Assembly (NCBI GenBank): GCA_013138975.1
Contig: WTBR01000068.1
Location: 44,019-108,018 of the forward strand
Source: Bacteroidales bacterium
GTDB taxonomy: Bacteria > Bacteroidota > Bacteroidia > Bacteroidales > UBA12077
Direction: 5' to 3'
DNA: 64,000 nt
Shown here: positions 45,801 through 53,714 of the stretch, piece by piece
Layout: the number at the start of each line of letters is the position of its first letter
How positions within the stretch are numbered: position 1 is the stretch's first letter
Translations under genes and position numbers: made by a program
Notes under the pieces: model-generated
What the model saw: the letters and a program-made list of their open reading frames with translations, nothing else
Databases searched by the model: none
Told to the model about the DNA's origin: nothing

Positions 45801-47014
45801 ATTATTATTGTAAGTTTAAGATGTTTTGTTTCACTAAATCGTTTATAAAAATTTTCGTCTTCAAATAATTTCTTAACTAATTCAAAACCTATTTCAATTC
45901 TTTTTCTTGAAATAATTCTCGTTGGCTGCAAAAACACTATATTTTCATTTAAAAAATTTTCTTTGACTTGTGTTTTTTTTGCACCTATTAATATTGGTTC
46001 TGGATTTTTTGATGATACTAAATCACTTTCAATTACATCCTTAGCCGAATAACTTATTAAAGCACCTGAATAACGACTTAAAACTTGTTCAAATTGATAA
46101 AATGTATTTATTTTTTTTCTTTTAGATGTATTTCGATATATATTCGTATCAACCGCCGTTCCAATTTCAAAAACGTTAACTGGATTATGTCCATTTATTT
46201 CTACTAAATGTTTGCTTTGTTGTTTATTTATATTAACATTTATCCATATTCTTGATTCCCATGGAAATAATATTTCAATAATTGTAAAGAATTCACCAAT
46301 ATGAGAATTAGTAAAAAAGAAATCTCGTGGTCCATCAGGTAAATTATTTTGAAGTTTTTTAATTTCATTATTTCCGCCTTCCCAATAAAAATCGTGATTA
46401 TTATTTATAACAGGAATTCCTAAAAATTCTGAAAGAATAACGACAGCAAGACTTAATGATACATTACCCGGATTAGAACAAATATTAATTAAATATAAAA
46501 TTCTAATGTTATTTTCTAATATGTAATTTCCTAGATCATTAATAATTTGTAATGTTTGATCCCAAAAATTTCCTATTAATTCATTATATTCCTTACTACC
46601 TCTTTCTAATTTGGTGAAGAAAAAATCTTTATATAATTTCCAATCATTAAAAGCTCTAATTATTGGTAACTCAAATTGTTTAATATATTCAGGAATCGAA
46701 CTTTTTATTTCAGGATAAAATTTACCCGTTATGTAATGAATATTAGAACTCTTAAATTTCTTATTAAACACTTTAGTATATTTTTCTATTTCAATACTAA
46801 CTCCATCAATAGAATATTGATATGTCAAAAATGCCATATCTCCTTTACACATGTGTGCTTTAAAATCCTCGTAAGTACCTTTGAATTTTTTTTGTGGTGT
46901 TTTTCTGTTTTCTTTAACTTTATCAAGAAATAAACCTAAATCAAACCAAGTTTTTATATTTTCGCTTTCTAATTGATTTATTATTTTTTTAATCTTTGTA
47001 TTTGCTTTATTCAT
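42854..47014 (-). CDS. Fusion of a GT4-like glycosyltransferase with a NAGPA-type phosphodiester glycosidase
   Basis: A single 1386-residue frame. Residues about 165-545 form a GT-B glycosyltransferase: NNNHDFYWEGGNN (204-216), FLQPTRIISRKRIEIG (361-376) and the donor motif PSETEGRGLPIIEAAACGTP (476-495). Residues 550-1045 are mostly helical and not recognised. The C-terminal part (about 1060-1386) matches phosphodiester glycosidases of the NAGPA family: AWNGGYILNAE (1081-1091), AAGIDKDGNLVVLTINGR (1294-1311), MGFDPGGSSTLVVNG (1336-1350) and PEPRAVSNVIIGY (1371-1383). No signal peptide or membrane helix is visible, although NAGPA-type enzymes usually act outside the cytoplasm. The fusion hints at both making and trimming sugar-phosphodiester links. 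Confidence 0.85.
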   Translation of the reverse strand: MNKANTKIKKIINQLESENIKTWFDLGLFLDKVKENRKTPQKKFKGTYEDFKAHMCKGDMAFLTYQYSIDGVSIEIEKYTKVFNKKFKSSNIHYITGKFYPEIKSSIPEYIKQFELPIIRAFNDWKLYKDFFFTKLERGSKEYNELIGNFWDQTLQIINDLGNYILENNIRILYLINICSNPGNVSLSLAVVILSEFLGIPVINNNHDFYWEGGNNEIKKLQNNLPDGPRDFFFTNSHIGEFFTIIEILFPWESRIWINVNINKQQSKHLVEINGHNPVNVFEIGTAVDTNIYRNTSKRKKINTFYQFEQVLSRYSGALISYSAKDVIESDLVSSKNPEPILIGAKKTQVKENFLNENIVFLQPTRIISRKRIEIGFELVKKLFEDENFYKRFSETKHLKLTIIITGPIAVGHFEYFAHLLNKFKDLLKSLDQTVRNKVFLAFLFSELDKAKFKSHFEKPVGIPELYNIASLILLPSETEGRGLPIIEAAACGTPIFCSRYYPENVYSEVIGEHLPHVDRLKVIEFDGKKITKKHIKKIINRVFFPHNFSNEIKHNQNVVDKRYSLEALKSNVDDICYRMYYQLKPNLKSKAIIKKAFIKYQVLCNNTNDDLRYILNNTNREYLPGYGRLRFMILLKSLIDPSYFRVEEQLFKGMAFKYANEILNSRIEELIEKNKILFLNAVEEIFLFKNGEIDIRHDHSLPYRHRNKFNYPYQDYTIQELSGLINLLFHSIIRTKLSPKINKNAHFFTDLELALSQLTSSTYLGIDNRKKLITKLQSNIPIAYFPGKYIKNEMEFFALQGVRSRLELGIEEELTEEIVEKNANYISPIYIMVSKKSTIENYNSRSITNFIAEEQDEELFLLYKYKILQVIETNQMCIGIHFNQLGDKGLAILKKVKEENGFIISNRQDSAIMTDIIGIDRFHIGKVENEITAAILGIPVDSGFVQFVPAGIRSTLAFPTPVQTAKDLDRYFKSTEFKLAVEKFGEKKIYEILRADAETKMSPIKKVIGDLMKEEKIKDIVSYEYLSGIYEDGMPWSGVIATADLENNWKFIAQSTKKTMRVTDFVKSLKEKTGNEAKIAWNGGYILNAELVGKLGLSESFIGSPLGLLITQGKVLSTPLFNKPALIFKNGIVNISRVNCSKGINVSRGTDSIELSEDQYNTNSNFHNARFYDLMYENEKIFVENSIVVRLAGNIIKDIVVVPEKQTVDIIPVGLTLVVPSEMFPKSWKVNDELDIIINGLENIDYAIEAGPMLMEDGKIILDMETEGWKTQNSIRTQAARLDYTDMRGPKIAAGIDKDGNLVVLTINGRIRESVGATHYDMAEILKKLNIVKAMGFDPGGSSTLVVNGKTLNISPYNSNYEKNIYSLPPEPRAVSNVIIGYIEN

Positions 47015-47095
47015 AACTAAGATTTTAAAAGTTATAAGTTATGAAAAAAGATTAATATAGAAGTATTTAAGTCTAATTTTATTAATTGTAAAATT

Positions 47096-47482
47096 ATGAA
47101 AATAAAGCCTTATTGGAAACCAATATTTATTGCACTTTTTATTTTTTATGGTAGTTTAAGTTCTGGAGATAATATAAATAAATTATCACTTTTCCATTTT
47201 AATAATAGTGATAAACTTATACATTTTATTTTTTATTTTATGTTAAGTATTACTTTACAATTTTCAATTTTACGAAATACTTCAATAAGTAGAAAAAATC
47301 AAATCTTACTTACATTTATAGTAGTTGTAACATATGGAATAATAATCGAAGTTTTTCAATATTATTTTACAAATAGTAGATCAGCCGATATAATTGATGC
47401 TTTAGCAAATACTTTAGGCTGTATTTGTGGTATTCTTATTCTACCATTTTTAAATAAATTTACTTTATCGAAATATTTATAA
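47096..47482 (+). CDS. VanZ-family membrane protein
   Basis: A 128-residue protein with four hydrophobic helices and the VanZ signature: SDKLIHFIFYFMLSITL (about 38-54), then EVFQYYFTNSRSADIIDALANTLGCICG (split across about 83-110), where E-x2-Q and the R-x2-D-x2-D-x3-N pattern are conserved. VanZ-like proteins are linked to teicoplanin resistance in one case, but most have no known role. It converges with the Rrf2 gene, overlapping it by six bases. Confidence 0.88.
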   Translation: MKIKPYWKPIFIALFIFYGSLSSGDNINKLSLFHFNNSDKLIHFIFYFMLSITLQFSILRNTSISRKNQILLTFIVVVTYGIIIEVFQYYFTNSRSADIIDALANTLGCICGILILPFLNKFTLSKYL

Positions 47483-47920
47483 TCCTATTTTTCCATCCGA
47501 AGCATCTATTTCCTGTGCTAAAGATTGAATAGTTTCTTTGTTAAATAAATCATAAACTTGATTAATTATAGGTAAAAACTTACGATGCGTTGGACATTGT
47601 ACTTCTATATGTGATTTTGCTGAACAACTACTTAATCCAATTAAACAATCTTCAAATAAACCTAATCCATCAATAATTTCAATAATATTTAATAAAGTAA
47701 TTTCAGTAGCTGGTCTTCTTAAACTAAATCCTCCGTTAGGTCCTTTTGTAGAATTAAGCATTTTATTTTTAGCAAGCATTTGAAGTATTTTTCCAAGAAA
47801 AGGTGTAGGTATATTTAGTTCTTCAGAAATTTCTTTTATTCCAATTTTTTTATTTTCTTCTTCATTTAAAGCTAAATATATAACGGCTCTTATCCCGTAC
47901 TTACAAGTATTTGATAACAT
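47477..47920 (-). CDS. Rrf2-family transcriptional regulator with three cysteines
   Basis: A 147-residue winged-helix regulator that starts MLSNTCKYGIRAVIYLAL, the Rrf2 signature; the recognition region KMLNSTKGPNGGFSLRRP is at about 53-70. Three cysteines, C92-x6-C99-x9-C109, lie where IscR and NsrR bind an iron-sulfur cluster, so it may sense iron, oxygen or nitric oxide. The spacing is longer than in IscR. The gene sits 11 bases from rpiB on the same strand, so the two are probably co-transcribed from upstream of rpiB. Confidence 0.9.
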   Translation of the reverse strand: MLSNTCKYGIRAVIYLALNEEENKKIGIKEISEELNIPTPFLGKILQMLAKNKMLNSTKGPNGGFSLRRPATEITLLNIIEIIDGLGLFEDCLIGLSSCSAKSHIEVQCPTHRKFLPIINQVYDLFNKETIQSLAQEIDASDGKIGL

Positions 47921-47931
47921 AAAAATAATTT

Positions 47932-48372
47932 TTAATTAACAGGTATTTTCTCAATTCTACGTAAATGTCTTCCACCTTCAAAATTAGTATTTAAAAAGGT
48001 ATTTACAATTTCTTTCACTAAATTATAATCAACAAACCGTGCTGGTAATGAACAAATATTAGCATCATTATGTAATCTTGCTAATTCTGCAATTTCTACA
48101 TTCCAACATAAAGCAGCTCTAATTTTTTGATATTTATTTGCAGTCATATTAATACCATTTCCAGTACCACAAATAGTAATTCCAAATTTATGTTTATTAT
48201 TTTCAACTGCTAAAGCAACAGGATGCGCATAATCAGGATAATCCGTACTTTCATTAGAATATGTTCCATAATCCTTGACTTCATATCCCTCTAATTCTAA
48301 ATATTCTTTTAATTTTTCTTTATAATCAAATCCTGCATGATCACAAGCAATACCTATTGAAATCTTTATCAT
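47932..48372 (-). CDS. rpiB: Ribose 5-phosphate isomerase B
   Basis: A 146-residue RpiB/LacAB isomerase interconverting ribose 5-phosphate and ribulose 5-phosphate in the pentose phosphate pathway. Conserved sites are ACDHAGFDYK (9-18), the catalytic C68 in ICGTGNGINMTANK, and the RAALCWN segment (about 84-90). The start ATG at 48372 is followed upstream by a TAATTTTG -7-like element (48391-48398, minus strand), but no matching -33 was seen. It is the last minus-strand gene before the AT-rich gap. Confidence 0.93.
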   Translation of the reverse strand: MIKISIGIACDHAGFDYKEKLKEYLELEGYEVKDYGTYSNESTDYPDYAHPVALAVENNKHKFGITICGTGNGINMTANKYQKIRAALCWNVEIAELARLHNDANICSLPARFVDYNLVKEIVNTFLNTNFEGGRHLRRIEKIPVN

Positions 48373-48990
48373 ATTATGTTAATATTTATTCAAAATTATT
48401 CCTCAAAAGTAAATAATTTATTTATTAATTTAAATAAAACTATTATATGTTAACAATCACTTATTATATAGTTGAATTACAAACATTAATAAGTCATTAA
48501 TTAAATTATAGTTTTAATTAAAATACATTAAAGCTTTGAATTTATATCATTTAAGTCATTTTGTTAATAAAGTATAATATTGTTAATTATTTAAGCTTTT
48601 GATGTTAATTGAATGTTAATTGAAGTCAATAAAAACTAAAAACTTTTACTTGCATTATTAAATAGATCATCCTTTATATTATTTTTTACATTAAATCAAA
48701 AATTATTTTTTAGTTTTAGCCTCTAATTATTGAACAATATATCAACATGATTTGTATACTAATCAAGTAAGTTTTTATTAGTACATATGGCTATTAACAG
48801 TATGTTAATAAAAGTTGGATAGTATTAATTATCAAAGTAATTACTACAACAAACATTGTTAAAAGAGTATTAATAGCTTATTGAAAACGTAAAAAACAAG
48901 TAATTATTTAATTATTTAATAACAGTACTAACAGGATATCATTATTATTATAATAATAGATAAATTAATAATATATATAATATATATAGT
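48373..48990. other. AT-rich gene-free region with iterated TGTTAAT motifs (candidate origin or regulatory array)
   Basis: No credible gene lies in these 618 bases. TGTTAAT occurs exactly at 48377, 48562, 48581, 48603, 48614 and 48803 on the + strand and as ATTAACA at 48793; related TGTTAAC/TGTTAAA occur at 48448 and 48857, and again at 48996 inside nadA. The copies at 48603 and 48614 form a perfect tandem 11-mer (TGTTAATTGAA twice), one helical turn apart. The end nearest nadA (48935-48990) is almost pure A and T, like a DNA-unwinding element. Genes diverge from here: rpiB leftward and nadA rightward. Confidence 0.55.
48603..48624 (+). repeat. Perfect tandem repeat of an 11-mer (TGTTAATTGAA x2)
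   Basis: Two abutting identical copies of TGTTAATTGAA place the TGTTAAT core on the same face of the helix. This is typical of iterons or cooperative regulator sites and forms part of the wider TGTTAAT array. Confidence 0.8.
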
Positions 48991-49989
48991 ATGTGTGTTA
49001 ACAACGACCTAATATCAAATGGATTTGTCAATAAGAAAATTGATAAAAATATTAATGTAGTAGAAGAAATAAATAAATTAAAAAAAGAAAAGAATGCTGT
49101 AATTCTGGCACATTTTTATCAAACAGGTGATATTCAAGATTTAGCGGATTTTGTTGGCGATAGTTTAGCTTTATCACAAAAGGCTGCTAGTACTGATGCA
49201 GATATTATATTATTTGCTGGTGTTCACTTTATGGCAGAAACAGCAAAAATTTTAGCACCTAAAAGTAAAGTATTAATTCCAGATTTAAATGCAGGATGTT
49301 CACTTGCAGATTCTTGTCCACCGGCAGAATTTAAAAAATTTATAGATAATCATCCAGATCATTTAGTTATTTCTTATATTAATACTACTGCAGAAATAAA
49401 AACAATGACAGATATTTGTTGTACATCAACTAATGCATTACAAATTGTTCAATCCTTACCAAAAGAACAAAAAATTATATTTGCTCCTGATAGAAATTTA
49501 GGAAGTTATATAAAAAAAATAACTGGTAGAGAAGATATGGTAATTTGGAATGGTGCATGTCATGTTCATGAAGAATTTTCCTTAGAAGCTATTTTAGAGT
49601 TAAAAAAAGAATATCCAAATGCTAAAATAATTTCACATCCTGAATGTAAAATGACAATTCAAATCATTTCAGATTTTGTTGGATCTACTTCAGCATTGTT
49701 AAAATTTACAAAAACAGATAAAAGTAAAGAATATATTGTTGCTACAGAATCAGGTATATTGCATCAAATGAAAAAACAAGATCCTAATAAATTATATCTA
49801 GCGGCACCACCAAAGGATTCAACTTGTGCTTGTAACGATTGTAATTTTATGAAGTTAATTACAGTAAATAAAATATATAATACCTTGAAATATGAAGTAC
49901 CTGAAGTAATTTTAGAAGAAAGTATTATAAAAAAAGCAAAAAAATCAATTGATACAATGTTAGATATTTCAAAGAAATTAAATTTATAA
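48991..49989 (+). CDS. nadA: Quinolinate synthase NadA
   Basis: Makes quinolinate from iminoaspartate and dihydroxyacetone phosphate in NAD biosynthesis. The 332-residue protein has the three-fold repeated NadA layout with AHFYQTGDIQDLADFVGDSL (40-59). Candidate [4Fe-4S] ligands are C103 (AGCSLAD), C190 (NGACHVHEEF) and one of C279/C281/C284 (STCACNDC). HPECK (216-220) is also conserved. No nadB or nadC is in the window. A strong terminator follows at 50011. Confidence 0.95.
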   Translation: MCVNNDLISNGFVNKKIDKNINVVEEINKLKKEKNAVILAHFYQTGDIQDLADFVGDSLALSQKAASTDADIILFAGVHFMAETAKILAPKSKVLIPDLNAGCSLADSCPPAEFKKFIDNHPDHLVISYINTTAEIKTMTDICCTSTNALQIVQSLPKEQKIIFAPDRNLGSYIKKITGREDMVIWNGACHVHEEFSLEAILELKKEYPNAKIISHPECKMTIQIISDFVGSTSALLKFTKTDKSKEYIVATESGILHQMKKQDPNKLYLAAPPKDSTCACNDCNFMKLITVNKIYNTLKYEVPEVILEESIIKKAKKSIDTMLDISKKLNL

Positions 49990-50010
49990 AATTATTTCGA
50001 TGAATAATGG

Positions 50011-50037
50011 AGCAGGGAGATTTTCCCTGCTTTTTTT
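50011..50037 (+). terminator. Rho-independent terminator after nadA
   Basis: AGCAGGGA and TCCCTGCT form a perfect 8-bp stem with a five-base loop, followed by seven or more T residues. It lies 22 bases after the nadA stop. Confidence 0.92.
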
Positions 50038-50067
50038 GTATATTTAACTTTGACAAAATATTTTGAA

Positions 50068-51621
50068 GTGAAAAATTTAATTTTAATAATTATAATTATT
50101 TTTGTTAGTAAAGAACTGAATGCTCAGCTAGATTCTATACAATTGAATACAAATGTTGTATATAAAGAATTTAAATATAAAAATGGTAATATTTCAAGTA
50201 AAGGATATTTAAAAAACAATCAACCTACAGGCTTTTGGAAATCATTCTACATTACTGGTATTACTAAATCGGAAGGAAAGTGGATAAATAATAAATTAGA
50301 TAGTATTTGGATTTTTTATGATCAAATAGGAGATACGCTTCAAAAAATAAATTATTTCCAAGGAAAAAAGAACGGATATCATTTTAAATATTTTAAAGAA
50401 GAAAATTATAAAAATATAATTACTTCTAAAGAATTGTATATTAATGGGAAACGTAATGATAATTCATTATATTATTTTAAAAAAGGTAATATAAAAATGA
50501 TAGTTCCATATTTGGATGATAAAAAACAAGGAATAGGTTTCGAATTTGATATTAATAAAAATATTGTTTCAATTATTAGATATAGAAATAATGAAGTTAT
50601 TGTTAAAGAGAATATTAATAGATATAATAGAGAAGGAAATAAAGAAGGAATTTGGAAATATTTTTATATTAGTGGAGTTTTAAAGACAGAAAAAAATTAT
50701 GTTGATGGAAAACTAAATGGATATTCAAAAATATTTAATGAAGAAGGAAAATTGTTAGAATCAATAAAATATAAAAATAATGAGATAGATTTAAAATCAA
50801 ATGATTTTGACATTAACATAGAAATTAAAGAGGAATACGATCAACAAAATAACTTAAAATTTCAAGGAAGTTATAACAAAGATATGCCCATTGGAGTGCA
50901 TCGTTATTTTAATAATGAAGGATTAGTAATAAAATCAAAAACATATAATATCATTGGTAAATTAGTTGCTGAAGGAATTGTATTAAAATCGGGAATAGAA
51001 AAAGGAGATTGGATTTATTATTATGAAAATGGTAAAAAGAAAGCACAAGGAAGTTTTATAAATGGTAAAAAGACAGGAGAATGGAAATATTTTTATAGTA
51101 ATGGACGTATTCAACAAATTGGTTCTTACACTGGTGGGAAATTAAGAGGAATATGGAATTGGTATTATGAAACCGGAGAATTGTTAAAAGAAGAATATTT
51201 TATTTACGGACAAATAGACGGAGAAGCAATAGAATATGATAAATTAGGAAATATAATTTCGAAAGGGAATTATATTGAAGGCAACCAAGAAGGAGAGTGG
51301 AATTATATTATTGGTGATCATAAATATATTGGTAAATATGTTTATAATGAAAAAGATGGAGAATGGATAAGTTATTATATTGATAAAGATAAAATTAGCT
51401 TTAAAGGTAAATATTTGCAAGGGAATCCGGACGGTAAACATGAATATTATTATCCTGATGGAAGTTTAAAAAAAGAAGGTTATTTCGATGCAGGAAAGAA
51501 GGTTAAAACATGGTCGAAATACAATGAATTTGGTGATTTAATTATTGTAGTTCAATATAAAGAGGGAAAAGAGTATAAAATTAATGGCGTAAAAGTTAAA
51601 TTACATAATACAGAGAATTAG
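50068..51621 (+). CDS. Exported YwqK/MORN-variant repeat protein
   Basis: About 517 residues built from some fifteen repeats of roughly 20-24 residues with the pattern G-x-W-x-x-Y-[YF]-x-x-G-x-[LIK]-x-x-x-G-x-[YF], as in YwqK-type (MORN_2) proteins. An in-frame TTG at 50050 gives six extra residues, but the GTG at 50068 starts a normal signal peptide (MKNLILIIIIIFVSK, cleavage near LNAQ) and is preferred. Proteins of this class are often labelled 'YwqK family antitoxin', a name with little experimental basis. No partner toxin is adjacent. It probably lies in the periplasm or at the cell surface. Confidence 0.85.
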   Translation: MKNLILIIIIIFVSKELNAQLDSIQLNTNVVYKEFKYKNGNISSKGYLKNNQPTGFWKSFYITGITKSEGKWINNKLDSIWIFYDQIGDTLQKINYFQGKKNGYHFKYFKEENYKNIITSKELYINGKRNDNSLYYFKKGNIKMIVPYLDDKKQGIGFEFDINKNIVSIIRYRNNEVIVKENINRYNREGNKEGIWKYFYISGVLKTEKNYVDGKLNGYSKIFNEEGKLLESIKYKNNEIDLKSNDFDINIEIKEEYDQQNNLKFQGSYNKDMPIGVHRYFNNEGLVIKSKTYNIIGKLVAEGIVLKSGIEKGDWIYYYENGKKKAQGSFINGKKTGEWKYFYSNGRIQQIGSYTGGKLRGIWNWYYETGELLKEEYFIYGQIDGEAIEYDKLGNIISKGNYIEGNQEGEWNYIIGDHKYIGKYVYNEKDGEWISYYIDKDKISFKGKYLQGNPDGKHEYYYPDGSLKKEGYFDAGKKVKTWSKYNEFGDLIIVVQYKEGKEYKINGVKVKLHNTEN

Positions 51622-51649
51622 TTTTAAATTTGAGAAGAAAATATTTTAG

Positions 51650-52693
51650 ATGGAAGATATTGATATTAGGGATTTATCAGACGATAAGAAAGAAAAGCAA
51701 TTTGAAGATAAAGAACAGGAATTTGAAAAAAAGCTACGTCCTTTAGATTTTAAAGATTTTAAAGGTCAATTAAAAGTAGTAGAGAATTTAAAGATTTTTG
51801 TTCAAGCCGCAAAAATGCGAAATGAAGCTTTAGATCATGTGTTATTGCATGGACCACCGGGATTAGGAAAAACCACTCTGGCAAATATAATAGCAAATGA
51901 ACTTAGTGTAAATCTTAAATTAACTTCTGGGCCCGTTTTAGATAAACCAGGTGATTTGGCAGGGTTATTAACAAATCTTGAAGAAGGAGATGTTTTATTT
52001 ATTGATGAAATTCACAGATTAAGTCCTGTAGTCGAAGAATATTTATATTCGGCTATGGAGGATTATCGTATTGATATAATGATTGATAAAGGTCCAAGTG
52101 CACGATCAGTTCAAATTACACTAAATCCATTTACTTTAATTGGTGCAACAACACGATCTGGTTTACTTACAAGTCCTTTAAGAGCAAGGTTTGGAATAAG
52201 TTCACATCTCGAATATTATGATTTTAAAATACTTACTTCAATTGTAAAACGATCATCAGGAATTTTAAAAGTAGAAATTAAAGATAATGCAGCAGTAGAA
52301 ATTGCTTCTCGTTCACGTGGAACACCAAGAATTGCAAATGCACTTTTACGACGAGTTCGTGATTTTGCTCAAGTAAAAGGAAATGGAAAAATAGATCTGG
52401 AAATTTCTAAGTATGCTTTGGAAGCTTTAAATATTGATAAACATGGATTAGATGAAATGGATAATAAAATTTTATTAACCATTATTGATAAATTTCAAGG
52501 TGGACCAGTTGGTATTACTACAATTGCAACTGCAATAGGAGAAGATAGCGGCACAATTGAAGAAGTTTATGAACCGTTTTTAATTAAAGAAGGATATATT
52601 AAAAGAACCTCACGAGGAAGAGAGGCAACGGAGAACGCATATAAGCATTTAAGTAGAGTTAGAGATGTGGGTGAACAAAGTACCTTATTTTAA
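51650..52693 (+). CDS. ruvB: Holliday junction DNA helicase RuvB
   Basis: The hexameric AAA+ motor that drives branch migration with RuvA. The 347-residue protein has Walker A GPPGLGKT (68-75), Walker [10 protein letters not shown] (about 117-125), the sensor/arginine-finger region [16 protein letters not shown] (about 167-182) and a C-terminal winged helix ([16 protein letters not shown]). A TAAATTTG -7-like box lies at 51625-51632, but no clear TTTG was seen at the proper distance. ruvA and ruvC are not in the window. Confidence 0.96.
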   Translation: MEDIDIRDLSDDKKEKQFEDKEQEFEKKLRPLDFKDFKGQLKVVENLKIFVQAAKMRNEALDHVLLHGPPGLGKTTLANIIANELSVNLKLTSGPVLDKPGDLAGLLTNLEEGDVLFIDEIHRLSPVVEEYLYSAMEDYRIDIMIDKGPSARSVQITLNPFTLIGATTRSGLLTSPLRARFGISSHLEYYDFKILTSIVKRSSGILKVEIKDNAAVEIASRSRGTPRIANALLRRVRDFAQVKGNGKIDLEISKYALEALNIDKHGLDEMDNKILLTIIDKFQGGPVGITTIATAIGEDSGTIEEVYEPFLIKEGYIKRTSRGREATENAYKHLSRVRDVGEQSTLF

Positions 52694-52778
52694 TTTTAAA
52701 GTAGAAAAAAGGGGTTTAAAACGCCTTTTAAGAAGAAAGAAAAATTAGAAAGATTTTTAAGATATAAACAATTAAAAT

Positions 52779-52814
52779 AAAAAAGCTCTGATTTTTGTGA
52801 TCAGAGCTTTTTTT
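52779..52814. terminator. Bidirectional terminator between ruvB and the Crp/Fnr gene
   Basis: AAAAGCTCTGAT and ATCAGAGCTTTT form a 12-bp perfect stem with a seven-base loop, A-rich on one side and T-rich on the other. It can stop transcription from both the convergent ruvB and crp-like genes. Confidence 0.9.
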
Positions 52815-52834
52815 ATAATGTATGAAGTAAATAT

Positions 52835-53542
52835 TTAATTAAATGCGTTAGATATTTTTTCTAATTGTTTGATGTTTAACAATTTAATTTTTCGTCCGTT
52901 TAAATCAATTAATTTATCGTGTTTAAATTCGGATAAAAGCCTAATAACAGATTCTGTTGCAGTGCCTACAATATTAGCTAACTCTTCCCTGGTAAGAGAA
53001 ATTTGTAATACTTGATCAGCATCTAAATCAAAAATATTTTTTAAATTTAAAAGTACTTCCGCTAATCTTTCACGAACCGTTTTTTGTGCAATATCAGTAA
53101 TAAAAGAATTTGCTTCTCCTAATTCCTTGCAAGTTTGTTGCATCATGGCCATAGAAAAATTACCATTCGTTTTTACCAAACTAATTAAAGTTTCTCCTGG
53201 AACGAAACAAAGAACAGCATCATCAATAACCTTAGATGAAGAACAAGCAAGTTCGTTACTTAAAATTGAACGAAAACCTATAATATCTCCTTTTTTCGCA
53301 AAAGCAATAATTTGTTCACGGCCATCAATACCGGTTTTAAAAATTTTAACAACACCTGAATTAATACAGTAAAAACCATTGGTTCTGTTTCCTTCATGAT
53401 AAATAATATTTCCTCGTTTGTAAAAATTACAAACTTTATCTTTATCAACTATAGCATGTTCTTCTGGCGTAAGATGCTTAAAAACAGTGTCTAAATCGGA
53501 AAAGCAATTATCACAAGTAGGTATTTTATCGCGATTTTTCAT
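52835..53542 (-). CDS. Crp/Fnr-family transcriptional regulator
   Basis: A 235-residue regulator with an N-terminal cyclic-nucleotide-binding-like barrel (about 20-145) and a C-terminal winged helix (about 160-230; SLTREELANIVGTATESVIRLLSEF is the recognition region). Cysteines C10-x2-C13 and C38 near the N-terminus, with two more in the barrel, recall the cluster ligands of FNR. An oxygen- or NO-sensing Fe-S cluster is therefore possible but not shown. Targets are unknown. Confidence 0.9.
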   Translation of the reverse strand: MKNRDKIPTCDNCFSDLDTVFKHLTPEEHAIVDKDKVCNFYKRGNIIYHEGNRTNGFYCINSGVVKIFKTGIDGREQIIAFAKKGDIIGFRSILSNELACSSSKVIDDAVLCFVPGETLISLVKTNGNFSMAMMQQTCKELGEANSFITDIAQKTVRERLAEVLLNLKNIFDLDADQVLQISLTREELANIVGTATESVIRLLSEFKHDKLIDLNGRKIKLLNIKQLEKISNAFN

Positions 53543-53714
53543 TTATATTTTTAGTCCTTTAGGATTTAAATCTAATATTTATTGAAAAATATTGTAATAA
53601 TTCATAAATTTAAAAAGCAAAAATAGGTATTTTGTTTTATATTTTAGTATTCGAAATATATAATTTAACGTACTTTCGTAAAAATAATAAATATAATTAT
53701 AAAAATATATAGAT

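Noticed and set aside
48373..48990. CRISPR array
   Set aside because: The repeated TGTTAAT units are only 7-11 bases long with irregular spacing, and no cas gene is present.
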